Source: Bradyrhizobium sp. SZCCT0231
GTDB taxonomy: Bacteria > Pseudomonadota > Alphaproteobacteria > Rhizobiales > Xanthobacteraceae
Assembly: GCF_018130245.1 (NCBI RefSeq)
Contig: NZ_JAFCKP010000001.1
Location: forward strand, 1,488,001-1,552,000
Reading direction: 5' to 3'
Length of the DNA: 64,000 nucleotides
Both the position numbers and the translations under genes were made by a program. The notes below the pieces were generated by a model, which searched no databases, had not been told where the DNA came from, and saw nothing but the letters and a program-made list of their open reading frames with translations. Shown here piece after piece: positions 7,956-16,398 of this stretch (positions within the stretch are counted from its first letter, which is position 1; each line of letters opens with the position of its first letter).

Positions 7956-8105
7956 ATGATCCGCAAACTGGCATCGGGCCAATACCGCCTCTATTCACGC
8001 AAGGTGAATCCGAAGACCGGCAAGCGCCGTAACCTCGGGACCTTCAGGAGCCGTGCGGCCGCCGAGAAGCACGAGCGCGAGGTGCAGTATTTCAAGCGTC
8101 ACTGA
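7956..8105 (+). CDS. 49-residue basic protein resembling an integrase arm-binding domain
   Basis: A very small protein of 49 residues, pI high. The core GQYRLYSRKVNPKTGKRRNLGTF-like stretch (residues 8-30; three beta strands with a turn GKRRNLGTF) followed by a helix SRAAAEKHEREVQYFKRH is the pattern of the arm-type DNA-binding domain at the N-terminus of tyrosine recombinases. No catalytic domain follows. A GGAG lies 9 bases before the ATG. It may be a free DNA-binding protein or a conserved rhizobial orphan; function unknown. Confidence 0.7.
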   Translation: MIRKLASGQYRLYSRKVNPKTGKRRNLGTFRSRAAAEKHEREVQYFKRH

Positions 8106-8215
8106 CGGCTGATGAAGGCGCTCCCGGCACGGCAAGCAATAAACTCGAAAAACGACCCCATGCACAGTAGCCAAGTCACTGAAATCACTTCGATTGCGGA
8201 TTTTACGAAATCAAT

Positions 8216-8245
8216 TTGACCCGTCGGGCAAAACAGGGGTATGAT
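8216..8245 (+). promoter_or_regulatory. Candidate housekeeping promoter upstream of the GrlR-like gene
   Basis: TTGACC (8216-8221) and TATGAT (8240-8245) are separated by 18 bases. The predicted transcript starts near 8252 and would have a leader of about 110 bases to the TTG start at 8362. No other gene lies in 8106-8361. Confidence 0.5.
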
Positions 8246-8361
8246 GACATCATGGCGGCGAACGTCCCGTGAGCGGTCCTGCGCGGAAAAGCCGGTGGCC
8301 TCGGTGCGGTGACGATGCTAGGTAGCCGGCAATTGTTTTTCGATTTTGCGGGTTCAGGGCG

Positions 8362-9066
8362 TTGCTGGACGGGCTCTACAAGGTTGAATACGGCGTCAAC
8401 GATGCGTTCGGCTGCAGCATCATGTGCCTGCATGACGGCAGGATGCTTGGCGGCAATTCGGGCTTCGCGCATCTCGGCACCTATGTCGAGCGCGACGGCG
8501 AGATCATCGCCCAGGTCATCACCGAGCGGCACAACCTCGATCCCAGCTACAAGCCGATGATGGGCGCCGACGTCGCCTCGATCGGGGCGCGCGGCCGGCT
8601 CTACGGCAACCAGATCCGTCTCGAGGGCGGCGCGGACACCATGCCGGGCGCCAGGTTCTGGGCCCATCTCACCCGCCTCGACGACGAGGGGTTGCCGCCG
8701 AACGGGACGGTCGGACCGGGCGGCATCGCCAACGGGCTCTATGGGATGAAGCTGAGCGCGCTCGACGGCGTCGATGCCGGCCTGTCCGGCGTGATGCTGC
8801 TGATCGACGGGCGCATCCTCGGAGGCGATGCGTTCTTTTATTATCTCGGCGCCTATTCCTCGGCAGACGGCCGCTGGAAGGGCGAGATGCTGAACCAGGA
8901 GCACACGCCGGCGAAAGGGGAGAACCCCGTGTTTGGCGGCCTCGAGGTCGGCATCGGCTTCTCCGGGACCTGCACGGAAGACAGCGGCGAGCTCGAAGGC
9001 ATCGCGCTCGCCGGCAAGCGCAGCCTGCGGCTGGCAGCCTCGCTCAAGCTGATGCGAAGGGCTTAA
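8362..9066 (+). CDS. Protein with two GrlR-like domains
   Basis: A 234-residue protein built from two related halves. Each half opens with GLY and contains an HDGRMLGGNSGFAHLGTY-like or IDGRILGGDAFFYYLGAY-like stretch (residues about 22-42 and 151-169). This matches the GrlR family, small lipocalin-like barrels first known as negative regulators of type III secretion in enteric pathogens. Only TTG is available as start in this frame after the stop at 8323. The C-terminal tail (ECSG-type GFSGTCTEDSGELEG) is extra. No secretion genes are in view, so regulation of secretion is not supported here. Confidence 0.75.
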   Translation: MLDGLYKVEYGVNDAFGCSIMCLHDGRMLGGNSGFAHLGTYVERDGEIIAQVITERHNLDPSYKPMMGADVASIGARGRLYGNQIRLEGGADTMPGARFWAHLTRLDDEGLPPNGTVGPGGIANGLYGMKLSALDGVDAGLSGVMLLIDGRILGGDAFFYYLGAYSSADGRWKGEMLNQEHTPAKGENPVFGGLEVGIGFSGTCTEDSGELEGIALAGKRSLRLAASLKLMRRA

Positions 9067-9090
9067 GAGTCAACTCGCGAGAGACGGTCG

Positions 9091-9978
9091 TCATATCCGC
9101 TGGGCGGACAACCGCGCCACGACGAACTCGATGGTGGCGCGAACCCGCCGAGGCATCGCGCCAGCCCCTCGCTTGGGCCAGACGATCTGGAGCGGGATGG
9201 GCGGCGGCTCTTGACCGACAAGGATCTGCTCGACGATCCCCTGATCGATGAGCCTGCGGACCTGCCAAAGCGGGGCGATCCCGATGCCAAAGCCGGACGC
9301 GACGGCCGCGTTGCGTGCCGCGGCACTTTCCGACCGAAAGCGACCATGGACTTCGATACGCTGCCTGTCGCCGTTGAATACCCATCTGTCATCATCACCG
9401 GCTCGCAACACGCATTCGTGACGGGATAGTTCTTCTGGATGCTCGGGCCGACCATGGGCCGCGAGATAGGCTGGCGCAGCGAACACGGCCCAGCTCAGTC
9501 CACCGAGACGGCGAATCCGCAAGTTCGAGTCCGGCAGATTGCCGATGCGAACCGCAAAATCGAGCTTCTCGGCGACGAGATCGACACGCTCATCGGACAG
9601 GACGAGTTCGAGGTCGATCTCCGGATTCCGCGTCAGGAATTGGCTCAGCACGGGAGTCACATATTCGGGGCCGAACAGGCTCGACGTACCGACGCGGATG
9701 GTGCCGGCAAGGCGCCGGTTGCTGGCGAGCAGGTCTTCACGCGCAGCATCGATGGTTGTGAGCGCAAGGCGGATCCGATCGGCAAATTCGAGGCCCGCCT
9801 GTGTTGGATGCAGGCGCCGCGTCGTGCGCGATACGAGCTCTACGCCAAGATCGTCTTCGAGCCGCGCAAGCGAACGGCTCACCGATTGCAGCGATCTGCC
9901 AAGACGCGTTGCCGCGGACGTCAGGCTTCTCTCGTCGAGGATAGCCAGAAACACCGCGTAGTCTGCAAGCGAGGTCAA
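9091..9978 (-). CDS. LysR family transcriptional regulator
   Basis: A 295-residue LysR-type regulator. The N-terminal winged helix-turn-helix is at residues 1-60 (AATRLGRSLQSVSRSLARLE, with ARLEDDLGVELVSRTTRR), and the co-inducer domain follows (from about 90, GTIRVGTSSLFG). The start is a TTG at 9978 with GGAAG upstream; the frame stays open far beyond it but the extra sequence has no family resemblance. It is divergent from the GlcG-like gene 102 bp away, and that shared gap is the likely operator region. Confidence 0.88.
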   Translation of the reverse strand: MTSLADYAVFLAILDERSLTSAATRLGRSLQSVSRSLARLEDDLGVELVSRTTRRLHPTQAGLEFADRIRLALTTIDAAREDLLASNRRLAGTIRVGTSSLFGPEYVTPVLSQFLTRNPEIDLELVLSDERVDLVAEKLDFAVRIGNLPDSNLRIRRLGGLSWAVFAAPAYLAAHGRPEHPEELSRHECVLRAGDDDRWVFNGDRQRIEVHGRFRSESAAARNAAVASGFGIGIAPLWQVRRLIDQGIVEQILVGQEPPPIPLQIVWPKRGAGAMPRRVRATIEFVVARLSAQRI

Positions 9979-10080
9979 TGTTATTCTTCCGATAAGTGAG
10001 ATAATATATCCATATTGGCGGTCATTATCATCATAGGTGTGATGTGTTGTGAATGGGCTCCCAATCACCTGGAGCTTCTT

Positions 10081-10542
10081 ATGACGAAACCGGCTTCCTG
10101 CGCAGCAAACGTCGCTCTGGCGGCCCTGACGCCTCTCTATGGCGCCCCGATCACGCTCGACGAGGCGACGCTCGTGGCCGATGCGGCGCGTGCCGAAGCG
10201 CAACGTCATGGCTGGCCCATGGTCATCGCCATTACCGACAGCGGCGGCCATCTCGTCCTGCTGTACCGTCTCGATCAGGCGCAGCATGGCAGCGTGCTCG
10301 TCGCGCAGCAGAAGGCGAAGACGGCCGTCGATTTCAGGCGGCCGACCGGGGCGTTCGAATCCGCCCTGGCGGACGGCGGCCTTCATTGGCGATTGCTGGG
10401 CATGACCAACCTGACGCCTCTGGAGGGCGGCCTTCCAATCCTGCGCGACGGCACGGTGGTCGGAGCGATCGGCGTCTCGGGCATGCAGTCAACCCAGGAT
10501 GCGCAGGCCGCCGCGGCAGGTATTGCCGCTTTCGGAGCGTGA
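10081..10542 (+). CDS. GlcG/HbpS family protein
   Basis: A 153-residue protein of the GlcG/HbpS (DUF336) family: LDEATLVADAARAEAQRHGW, the strand MVIAITDSGGHLVLLYRLD, AQQKAKTAVDFRRPT, and the glycine-rich end GGLPILRDGTVVGAIGVSG. Members bind haem or other small ligands or lie in diol-dehydratase and glycolate operons; function here is not fixed. ATG at 10081 begins the family sequence. It faces the LysR gene, which probably controls it. Confidence 0.85.
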   Translation: MTKPASCAANVALAALTPLYGAPITLDEATLVADAARAEAQRHGWPMVIAITDSGGHLVLLYRLDQAQHGSVLVAQQKAKTAVDFRRPTGAFESALADGGLHWRLLGMTNLTPLEGGLPILRDGTVVGAIGVSGMQSTQDAQAAAAGIAAFGA

Positions 10543-10846
10543 TGGCTCCGACGCGGGATCGCGGCGCGGAACAATGGCTCCGCGCGGCTTTGGCGTTGAG
10601 CCGATTTGCTCCGGGTGCTATTTTTCGGCGCCATCATTCCCGGTAGGACTGGTGGGGCGGACGGGCTATCAGGCTTACGGACTGCCGCCCGCCATTTGGA
10701 AGTTGGAATACTTTGGCCACAGGCCCCGCCTCCGGACTTATTTCAAAGTCGGCCGCGGAAATGTTCATTGGACTCATTTCCCTCCGTTCTTCCCATTGAC
10801 TCGGAGGCGGGCTTTTCTGTCCAACGTTTTAGAAAAGCCATTTGCC
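10543..10846. other. Gene-free stretch with a long-range inverted repeat
   Basis: No credible gene was found. An inverted repeat CCCGCCTCCG (10735-10744) / CGGAGGCGGG (10802-10811) spans 57 bases and is followed by CTTTTCT, so it may act as a terminator or leader structure in front of the next gene. Confidence 0.45.
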
Positions 10847-11599
10847 ATGTTTACTTTCAGAAGCCGAGCCCGGTGCGCGGCACGCAATGACCATTCAAGG
10901 CGAGTTTGCTCCTACGTTTTGGCTTGCGCACTCTGGGCGGTCTGCGTCATTCCCTTTGCGAGCGCCGCGTCCGCTCAATGCGCAGCCCGCCATGTGTTGC
11001 AGAACCACCTGAAGCTCAAGCCGCGCTCGGACCCAGCGTCGCAACAGCCTATCAAGTCCGGGCGCGACGTTGCGACATGGAAGACGATCACAATAGGTAC
11101 CTTCGCTGACTCTCTTGCGTTGCGCAACGAGCTCGTTAGCAAGGGTTGCAATGTCGGTGGTCAGGCCGCTGAAATCCTTGCTCGGCCGACGTTCATCGTT
11201 AGCTCTCGGAAGACAAATGTGGAGCTTGTCGATCTATCGCCTGCGCAGCTTGGGTTCGCGTCCGATACCGTGAGTCTGGCTAGAGTTTACGCACGCGCCC
11301 AGCAGTTCGGCCTTGAACTTGCTGTGGCCGAAGTCGGTCCGCAATTGCGCATCCAATATTTCGACCAGCCTGTCGGCGAATTCCTCATCATAGCAATGGC
11401 CCCGATCAAGACATGGAGCGGCGAGCCGATTATTCTGAATGTCGCAAATGGCGGCGCCGGATTGATACTCATCGGCCAGGATGGTCGATCCGAAGCGGAG
11501 ATACCCCTGACATCTCGTTTCATTTTCGCCCGATCCTATCAACCGGCAGCTAGCACCGAGGTCATCGGATCAGTAGCAGGAGCATTTCTGCCGCCGTGA
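10847..11599 (+). CDS. Exported hypothetical protein, 250 residues
   Basis: The protein starts with a long signal peptide region (charged residues 1-20, then SYVLACALWAVCVIPFASAA, cleavage near SAQ). The mature part has two Cys (CAARH and KGCNVGG) that could pair. No family was recognised. Codon use is less biased to G/C than in the flanking genes, as in the next genes of this region, which could reflect transfer. The ATG at 10847 was chosen because it begins the signal peptide; the frame is open back to 10499 but upstream residues look non-coding. Confidence 0.65.
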   Translation: MFTFRSRARCAARNDHSRRVCSYVLACALWAVCVIPFASAASAQCAARHVLQNHLKLKPRSDPASQQPIKSGRDVATWKTITIGTFADSLALRNELVSKGCNVGGQAAEILARPTFIVSSRKTNVELVDLSPAQLGFASDTVSLARVYARAQQFGLELAVAEVGPQLRIQYFDQPVGEFLIIAMAPIKTWSGEPIILNVANGGAGLILIGQDGRSEAEIPLTSRFIFARSYQPAASTEVIGSVAGAFLPP

Positions 11600-11777
11600 A
11601 CGGACTGTCGTGCGTTTGCGTTGAATGTCAGCTCATGTGACCCTAAGCGGGCCTCGAATCTGAAGGATCTTCGTTATGTTACATCGTGCGCACCGCAATT
11701 TCTGAGATTTCATCCGTTTGCGGGAAGTCTCGTACTCGATGCATCTTTTGTGCGGGGCAGCAGCAGGAGGTGAGACC

Positions 11778-12785
11778 ATGGCGACCAATGCTTTGTCGGA
11801 CCTTACGCGGCTGACTAACGGTTATCAGATTTCGCAGGCCATTCACGTGGCGGCCCGCCTTGGCATAGCCGACCACCTTAGTCGCGGGCCCCTAAGCAGC
11901 AACGAACTTGCTCAGCTCAGCGGATCGCATCCGAGGACACTTTATCGGCTCTTGCGGGCGCTGGCTTCTGTCGGTGTTTTCCATGAGGCCGAGAACAAAA
12001 CGTTCTCGCTCACCCCGATGGGCGAGTGTCTTCGTTCCGACTCGCCGACTCCACTCGACGGCTGGGCCGCATATGTCGGCCGACCTTATGCCTGGCAGGC
12101 CTGGGGCCATCTTGAACACAGCGTCCGCACCGGCGAGAGTGCCTTTCGGCATCTCAATGGTCAGAGCGTATGGGAGTATCGCAGCACCCGTCCAGATGAG
12201 AACGCGATCTTCAACCGAGCCATGACGGCCAATTCTCGCGGCGCGATCGAAGCTATTATCGCCGCCTACGATTTTAGCAGCTTTCGTCACGTCGCGGATA
12301 TCGGGGGTGGTGAAGGCCAACTGCTGGCGGGAATTCTCGCCGTAAACAAGGGCCTGCGCGGAACGCTGTTCGATCAGCCTCACGTGGTTGCCAAGGCGGC
12401 CGAAGTTCTGAACCAACATGGTGTCGCCGACAGATGCGAAATCGTCGGAGGCAGTTTCTTTGAAACCATCCCGGAGGGGGCTGACGCCTATGTGATGCGG
12501 GCGATTATCCACGATTGGGACGATAAGGAAGCGATTTCTATCCTGAAGACCTGCCGCCGCGCTATGACGGCTGAAGCCAGATTACTCCTCATTGAACGTG
12601 TGGTGGAGCCCCCGAACGAGGGGCCGATCTCGAAATTCAGCGACCTAAATATGCTCGTCATGCTCGGGGCGCTTGAACGGAGCTACGACGAGTATTCCGC
12701 GCTATGTCGAACGGCCGGATTTGAGATGCGCGGCACAGCTCGCGCAGGCTCGCACTACCAGGTCATCGAGGCAGTTCCCCACTGA
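11778..12785 (+). CDS. SAM-dependent O-methyltransferase (COMT-like, Methyltransf_2)
   Basis: A 335-residue enzyme. The N-terminal dimerisation winged-helix (about 10-95) has YQISQAIHVAARLGIADHL and ELAQLSGSHPRTLYRLLRAL; the SAM-binding motif is VADIGGGEGQLLAGIL; the catalytic His lies in IIHDWDDKEAISILKTC. Relatives methylate hydroxyls of small molecules such as carotenoid intermediates, antibiotics or phenolics. CAGGAGGTGA is an excellent ribosome site before ATG 11778. It stands alone, without biosynthetic partners, so the substrate is unknown. Confidence 0.9.
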   Translation: MATNALSDLTRLTNGYQISQAIHVAARLGIADHLSRGPLSSNELAQLSGSHPRTLYRLLRALASVGVFHEAENKTFSLTPMGECLRSDSPTPLDGWAAYVGRPYAWQAWGHLEHSVRTGESAFRHLNGQSVWEYRSTRPDENAIFNRAMTANSRGAIEAIIAAYDFSSFRHVADIGGGEGQLLAGILAVNKGLRGTLFDQPHVVAKAAEVLNQHGVADRCEIVGGSFFETIPEGADAYVMRAIIHDWDDKEAISILKTCRRAMTAEARLLLIERVVEPPNEGPISKFSDLNMLVMLGALERSYDEYSALCRTAGFEMRGTARAGSHYQVIEAVPH

Positions 12786-13215
12786 GACTGAACCAGTGCG
12801 GGTCCTTTCTTCGCGGCCGCAGGGGTCTGCATCAGATGCGCTTTCACAACCTGAGGTCTGATTATGGCCCACCTCGACAAATTCCGACCGACGCACCGAT
12901 GTCAGCCGTGAGGTGTGAACCGGACGCCACCTTGACCACCAGCAGTTGGCCGGCGCGTGAGCCTTCCTCAGGCAAGGTGATAAGGCAGTACCTATGCCAT
13001 TCCGCTCGCCCCGGCCCTTCGTCTCGGATCGACGATTTCGCAACGGGAAGTGCCGACCTTCTGATTCTCATCGATCGCATCCTGCTTGCATGGGTTTGGG
13101 CGCGGTGGCGCTTTCGTTCCAGCGGCTGCCTTGAGGGTATTCTGGCCGGGTGACATATATCGACAGCAGAGCGGCGGTCGACCTGAAGCTTTGCTGACAT
13201 TCAAGGGAGGTGGCG
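12786..13215. other. Gene-free stretch, 430 bp
   Basis: Overlapping frames exist on both strands but none has a family match, a good ribosome site or consistent codon use. A remnant of older coding sequence is possible. Nothing else could be supported. Confidence 0.5.
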
Positions 13216-13488
13216 ATGCGGATGCTCCGTTGGCTGATGCTGGGCAGTGCGGCGATCCTGATGGTTGGCGCGGCTACAGCTCAAACTTTCGATCCCAGGC
13301 GCCCCGTCTGCCTTCAGAAATGGGAGTGGGGTGGCAGCACGTATTTCGAGTGCGCCTATACATCGTGGGATCAGTGCCGGGCCGCGGCGATCGGACTTGC
13401 AGCGATGTGCCTGGAGAATCCCTATTGGCCGCGTGACGAACGCGCGCACGTCCGGCGGAAAATTGTGATCCGCGAACGACAGATCTGA
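13216..13488 (+). CDS. DUF3551 exported small protein
   Basis: A 90-residue protein with a signal peptide (MRMLRWLMLGSAAILMVGAA, cleavage near TAQ). The mature part fits DUF3551, a family of small secreted proteins frequent in Bradyrhizobium: PVCLQKWEWGGSTYFECAYT, then SWDQCRAAAIGLAAMCLENPY. The four Cys probably form two disulfides. Function is unknown. ATG at 13216 has AGGGAGG 5 bases upstream; GTG at 13210 is part of that site and is less likely. Confidence 0.8.
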   Translation: MRMLRWLMLGSAAILMVGAATAQTFDPRRPVCLQKWEWGGSTYFECAYTSWDQCRAAAIGLAAMCLENPYWPRDERAHVRRKIVIRERQI

Positions 13489-13640
13489 AGACTTCAAAAA
13501 AGCTGAAGTCAAAGTTGCAGACATTTGATCCAAATCAAATGTCCATTTGAGTGGAAGCAAAGGCTCTCGTCGGGTGCCGATCCCCGAGCGGCATCGCCTC
13601 GCCAGTGCACGGCACCCCTTGCAAGTCATGGAGGAATGTC

Positions 13641-14072
13641 ATGCTTCGATTCCTTCTCTTTGCTCTGGCCGCTCTGGTCTTCGTCACGATCAGCCTTGTT
13701 CCCGACGATGCATACGCGCGCCGTGGCGGCGGTGGGTTTCATGGTGGCGGCATGCGCGCTGGAGCGGTCCATGGCGGCGCGCGGGTTGCGCATGTACGAG
13801 GCGGCGGATACCGCGTTGCAGGAGGCCGGTATGGCGTCGCTGGGCGTGGTTACGGATATCGACCGGTACAAGGCCGTCCTGTGGCGCGCGCGGCAGTGGC
13901 TCGTGGAGTGTACCGCGGGGCATATAGGGGCGCGGCCTATGGTCTAGGCGCGGCGGCGGTAGGAGCCGCGGCAGCCGGGGCCTATGGCGCCTACGGCGCG
14001 TACAGCAATTGCACGTACGACACCTACGGCAATTGGGTGTGCCCCGGCCAGTACCCGTACTATCGGTATTGA
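13641..14072 (+). CDS. Exported Gly/Ala/Tyr-rich protein
   Basis: A 143-residue protein with a signal peptide (MLRFLLFALAALVFVTISLV, cleavage near AYA). The mature chain is low-complexity: RRGGGGFHGGG, repeats of RGGGYRVAGGRYGVAGRGYG, and an Ala-rich hydrophobic stretch YGLGAAAVGAAAAGAYGAYG that may insert in a membrane. It ends with a Cys-containing tail (NCTYDTYGNWVCPGQYPYYR), typical of short rhizobial envelope proteins. GGAGGA precedes the ATG. Function unknown. A G/C-rich hairpin (14083-14110) follows the stop. Confidence 0.75.
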   Translation: MLRFLLFALAALVFVTISLVPDDAYARRGGGGFHGGGMRAGAVHGGARVAHVRGGGYRVAGGRYGVAGRGYGYRPVQGRPVARAAVARGVYRGAYRGAAYGLGAAAVGAAAAGAYGAYGAYSNCTYDTYGNWVCPGQYPYYRY

Positions 14073-14082
14073 GACGAGCGCG

Positions 14083-14110
14083 GGGGACGACGGCAGGCCT
14101 GCCGCCGTCC
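14083..14110. terminator. Hairpin after the Gly-rich protein gene
   Basis: GGGACGACGGCAGG pairs with CCTGCCGCCGTCCC with one wobble. There is no T-run, so it may be an RNA-stabilising hairpin or a weak terminator. Confidence 0.5.
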
Positions 14111-14336
14111 CGCTACCGCTCGGCGGCCAGCTCCAGAGCAAGCGCCGCGAGATCTCATTGCGACTGTCATCTTCCGATCGGCCCTTGGCGCTGCAAGCCG
14201 ATCCGCTCTGCACCGATGTCCGCGGCGATCTGCCTGTCTGAAACTTGTCTCGAGCCAAACGACCCAAGCTCTTCTTCTCACGCAAGCTTGGGACAACACA
14301 CCACCCATCGGCATCACGCATCATCGAGCGAGCGAC

Positions 14337-14807
14337 ATGAGAGTTCCGGCAGCAGGTTTCCTCGCAGGAATGCTTTTGCTGGCTGGCGCAGGTCCGGGCC
14401 ATTCCGCGGTACGCATTGCGGGTGATCGCGGCGGATCGATCGCCTACTACGTGAAAATGTACGAAAAAATGCGTGCTTCGCGTCAGTCGGTCGTCATTGA
14501 CGGGCTTTGCGCCTCCGCCTGCACGATTGTGCTGGCAACCATCGCTCCGGACAATATTTGCGTGACCTCGAGAGCGAGATTGGCCTTTCATGCCGCGTGG
14601 GACTTCGGCAGGAACGGACGCACCTTCACGGATCGGGGCGCAACTTTGATGCTGTATTCGATGTACCCCGCGCCAGTGCAGCGGCGGCTTGACAGTCGCG
14701 GAGGTCTAACGTCCCGAACCATTTTCCTCGAAGGCAAGCAACTGCATGGCATGTATCGCGGGTGCGACCCGGATGCTCCCGCGGTCAGCAGGCCGGCTGC
14801 CCCGTGA
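14337..14807 (+). CDS. ClpP-like periplasmic protein
   Basis: A 156-residue protein with a signal peptide (MRVPAAGFLAGMLLLAGAGP, cleavage near HSA). The core IDGLCASACTIVLATIA, with Ser60 between two Cys, then ARLAFHAAW with His85, follows the pattern of ClpP/crotonase-like periplasmic proteins common in rhizobia. Ser and His could be catalytic; an acidic partner was not assigned. Substrate unknown. It lies alone between exported-protein genes. Confidence 0.7.
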   Translation: MRVPAAGFLAGMLLLAGAGPGHSAVRIAGDRGGSIAYYVKMYEKMRASRQSVVIDGLCASACTIVLATIAPDNICVTSRARLAFHAAWDFGRNGRTFTDRGATLMLYSMYPAPVQRRLDSRGGLTSRTIFLEGKQLHGMYRGCDPDAPAVSRPAAP

Positions 14808-14961
14808 GCCCGAAGAGAGTTATGTCCGGCTTCGGGCAATCTCAATGAACGCGCCGACCATTGATTTGGATCAACTGGCTCATCACTGCACGCGCGACAC
14901 GATGCTGAGACGGGGCGCGAGGGATTCCTGAGGCATCGTATCAAGAAACAGGTGATGGCGT

Positions 14962-15228
14962 TTGACACCAACGTGGTATGTCACCTTTGAGGTGCAGCGG
15001 CGAGGCATCCTGCCGAGACAGCGGAGTCCGCGCGAGACGCGAACTTTTACGACGGAGCACGACGCCAAGGTGTTCGCGCGCGCAAAGCTCGATGAAGGCC
15101 TGTCCGTCTTTGCCGGCACGATCAATCCGCATCTTCCACGGCGGCTCATTCCATCGGCATGCATTCAGGCCTGGCTTGCCGGTGAGCGGGACAGCACCTC
15201 GCCCCCGCAAGTATCGAGCGACGAGTAA
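14962..15228 (+). CDS. Small conserved hypothetical protein
   Basis: An 88-residue protein. The stretch PRETRTFTTEHDAKVFARAK, then LDEGLSVFAGTINPHLPRR and CIQAWLAG, gives a beta-alpha-beta-beta pattern that I associate with a small rhizobial family of unknown function. It starts with TTG; AGGTGATG upstream can serve as ribosome site. The frame agrees in codon use with neighbours. Confidence 0.6.
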   Translation: MTPTWYVTFEVQRRGILPRQRSPRETRTFTTEHDAKVFARAKLDEGLSVFAGTINPHLPRRLIPSACIQAWLAGERDSTSPPQVSSDE

Positions 15229-15333
15229 GCACGGTAGCGTGCATAGTGATAACGCTCGAGTGTTGCCATTTTGGTACGGGCCGATGATCCCTTCGCGCAT
15301 AGGCTTTCATGTGTTCGCAGAGCTTATGCACGC

Positions 15334-15361
15334 CAGCCTGCATAGGAGGCTGAGCTTTTTT
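15334..15361 (+). terminator. Terminator between the 88-residue gene and the outer membrane protein gene
   Basis: CAGCCT-N7-AGGCTG followed by AGC and six T. It sits 34 bases before the start of the outer membrane protein gene, so it may end the upstream transcript or act as an attenuator in the leader. Confidence 0.6.
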
Positions 15362-15394
15362 GAACAGACGAGAGCTGAGCAAGGGGACAATTCA

Positions 15395-16165
15395 ATGAAA
15401 AAACTTTTGATGGCTGCGGTCGGTTTCGCGGCACTGAACATGGCGGCACTGACTATGGCGGCTCCTGCCAAGGCGGCCGACATGGCCGCCAAGGCGCCGC
15501 CGCCGGCACCCGTGGTGGCGGTCTACAACTGGAGCGGATTCTACATCGGAGCCAACGGAGGCTGGGGGCAAAGCCATGGTTGCGTCGACTTCGTAACGCC
15601 CGCTGGGACGCTGGCAGGTGGCTGCGCCGATCGCTCCGGAGGTCTGGTTGGCGGACAGATTGGCTACCGCTGGCAAATCAATCAGTTTGTGCTCGGCTTG
15701 GAAGCGCAGGGCGACTGGGCTGATATCAAGAACACGCGCGTCAGCCTGATCGATCCGTTGATCTCGACGACCGGCAAGATCGATGGCATTGGGCTGTTCA
15801 CTGCGCAACTCGGTTGGGCATGGAACGCTTCGCTGCTCTACGTGAAGGGCGGCGCCGCCGTGACCCACAATCGCTTCGATATATTCAATAACGTCACGGG
15901 GGTCGGACTGGCTTCGGCAAGTCATACGCGCTGGGGCGGTGCCCTGGGTGTCGGCTGGGAATATGGTTTTGCGCCGAACTGGTCGGTCGGTGTCGAGTAC
16001 GACCATCTCTGGATGGGACGTGACAACTTTGGATACGCAGGTGTGGTCACACCCGGCGGGGTCGTCCTCACCGGCAGCGGGGTTAGCCAGGACGTGGACA
16101 TGGTCACAGTTCGGCTGAACTATCGCTTCGGCGGTTTCGGTGCTCCGGTCGCGGCGCGCTACTGA
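15395..16165 (+). CDS. Outer membrane beta-barrel protein (Omp25/Omp31 type)
   Basis: A 256-residue protein with a signal peptide (MKKLLMAAVGFAALNMAALT, cleavage near KAADM), a Pro/Ala linker, and then the barrel start VYNWSGFYIGANGGWG, the usual opening of rhizobial Omp25/31 proteins. Repeated amphipathic strands (GLVGGQIGYRWQINQFVLGL, NWSVGVEYDHLWMG) run to VRLNYRFGG at the end. It sits in the outer membrane; members affect envelope stability and host interaction. GGGGAC lies before ATG 15395. A terminator follows. Confidence 0.88.
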   Translation: MKKLLMAAVGFAALNMAALTMAAPAKAADMAAKAPPPAPVVAVYNWSGFYIGANGGWGQSHGCVDFVTPAGTLAGGCADRSGGLVGGQIGYRWQINQFVLGLEAQGDWADIKNTRVSLIDPLISTTGKIDGIGLFTAQLGWAWNASLLYVKGGAAVTHNRFDIFNNVTGVGLASASHTRWGGALGVGWEYGFAPNWSVGVEYDHLWMGRDNFGYAGVVTPGGVVLTGSGVSQDVDMVTVRLNYRFGGFGAPVAARY

Positions 16166-16188
16166 TCTGGAATCTTCCCAGTGAACTC

Positions 16189-16217
16189 AGGCCCCGGCGT
16201 CAACCGGGGCCTTTTTA
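16189..16217 (+). terminator. Terminator of the outer membrane protein gene
   Basis: GGCCCCGG-CGTCAA-CCGGGGCC followed by TTTTTATT, 24 bases after the stop codon. Confidence 0.9.
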
Positions 16218-16398
16218 TTGCGCCGATCTGCCGAGGTCCGTCGGGCAGCCGCTTGTCGCTTCACACCGTACCCGCCTCGACCTGGTGAACTGACGGAATC
16301 GGCGCCCGGCGAGGGTGGAATCACTGTCCCGCCGGGCTTCCCCTCGAGGCCCGCATGCCCTATGACGCTGCAACGCAAAAATCCCCCAAAAAGACCTC

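Noticed and set aside
12836-13200. Overlapping 105- and 112-residue frames in the gap before the DUF3551 gene
   Set aside because: No ribosome site, no family match and no consistent codon use.
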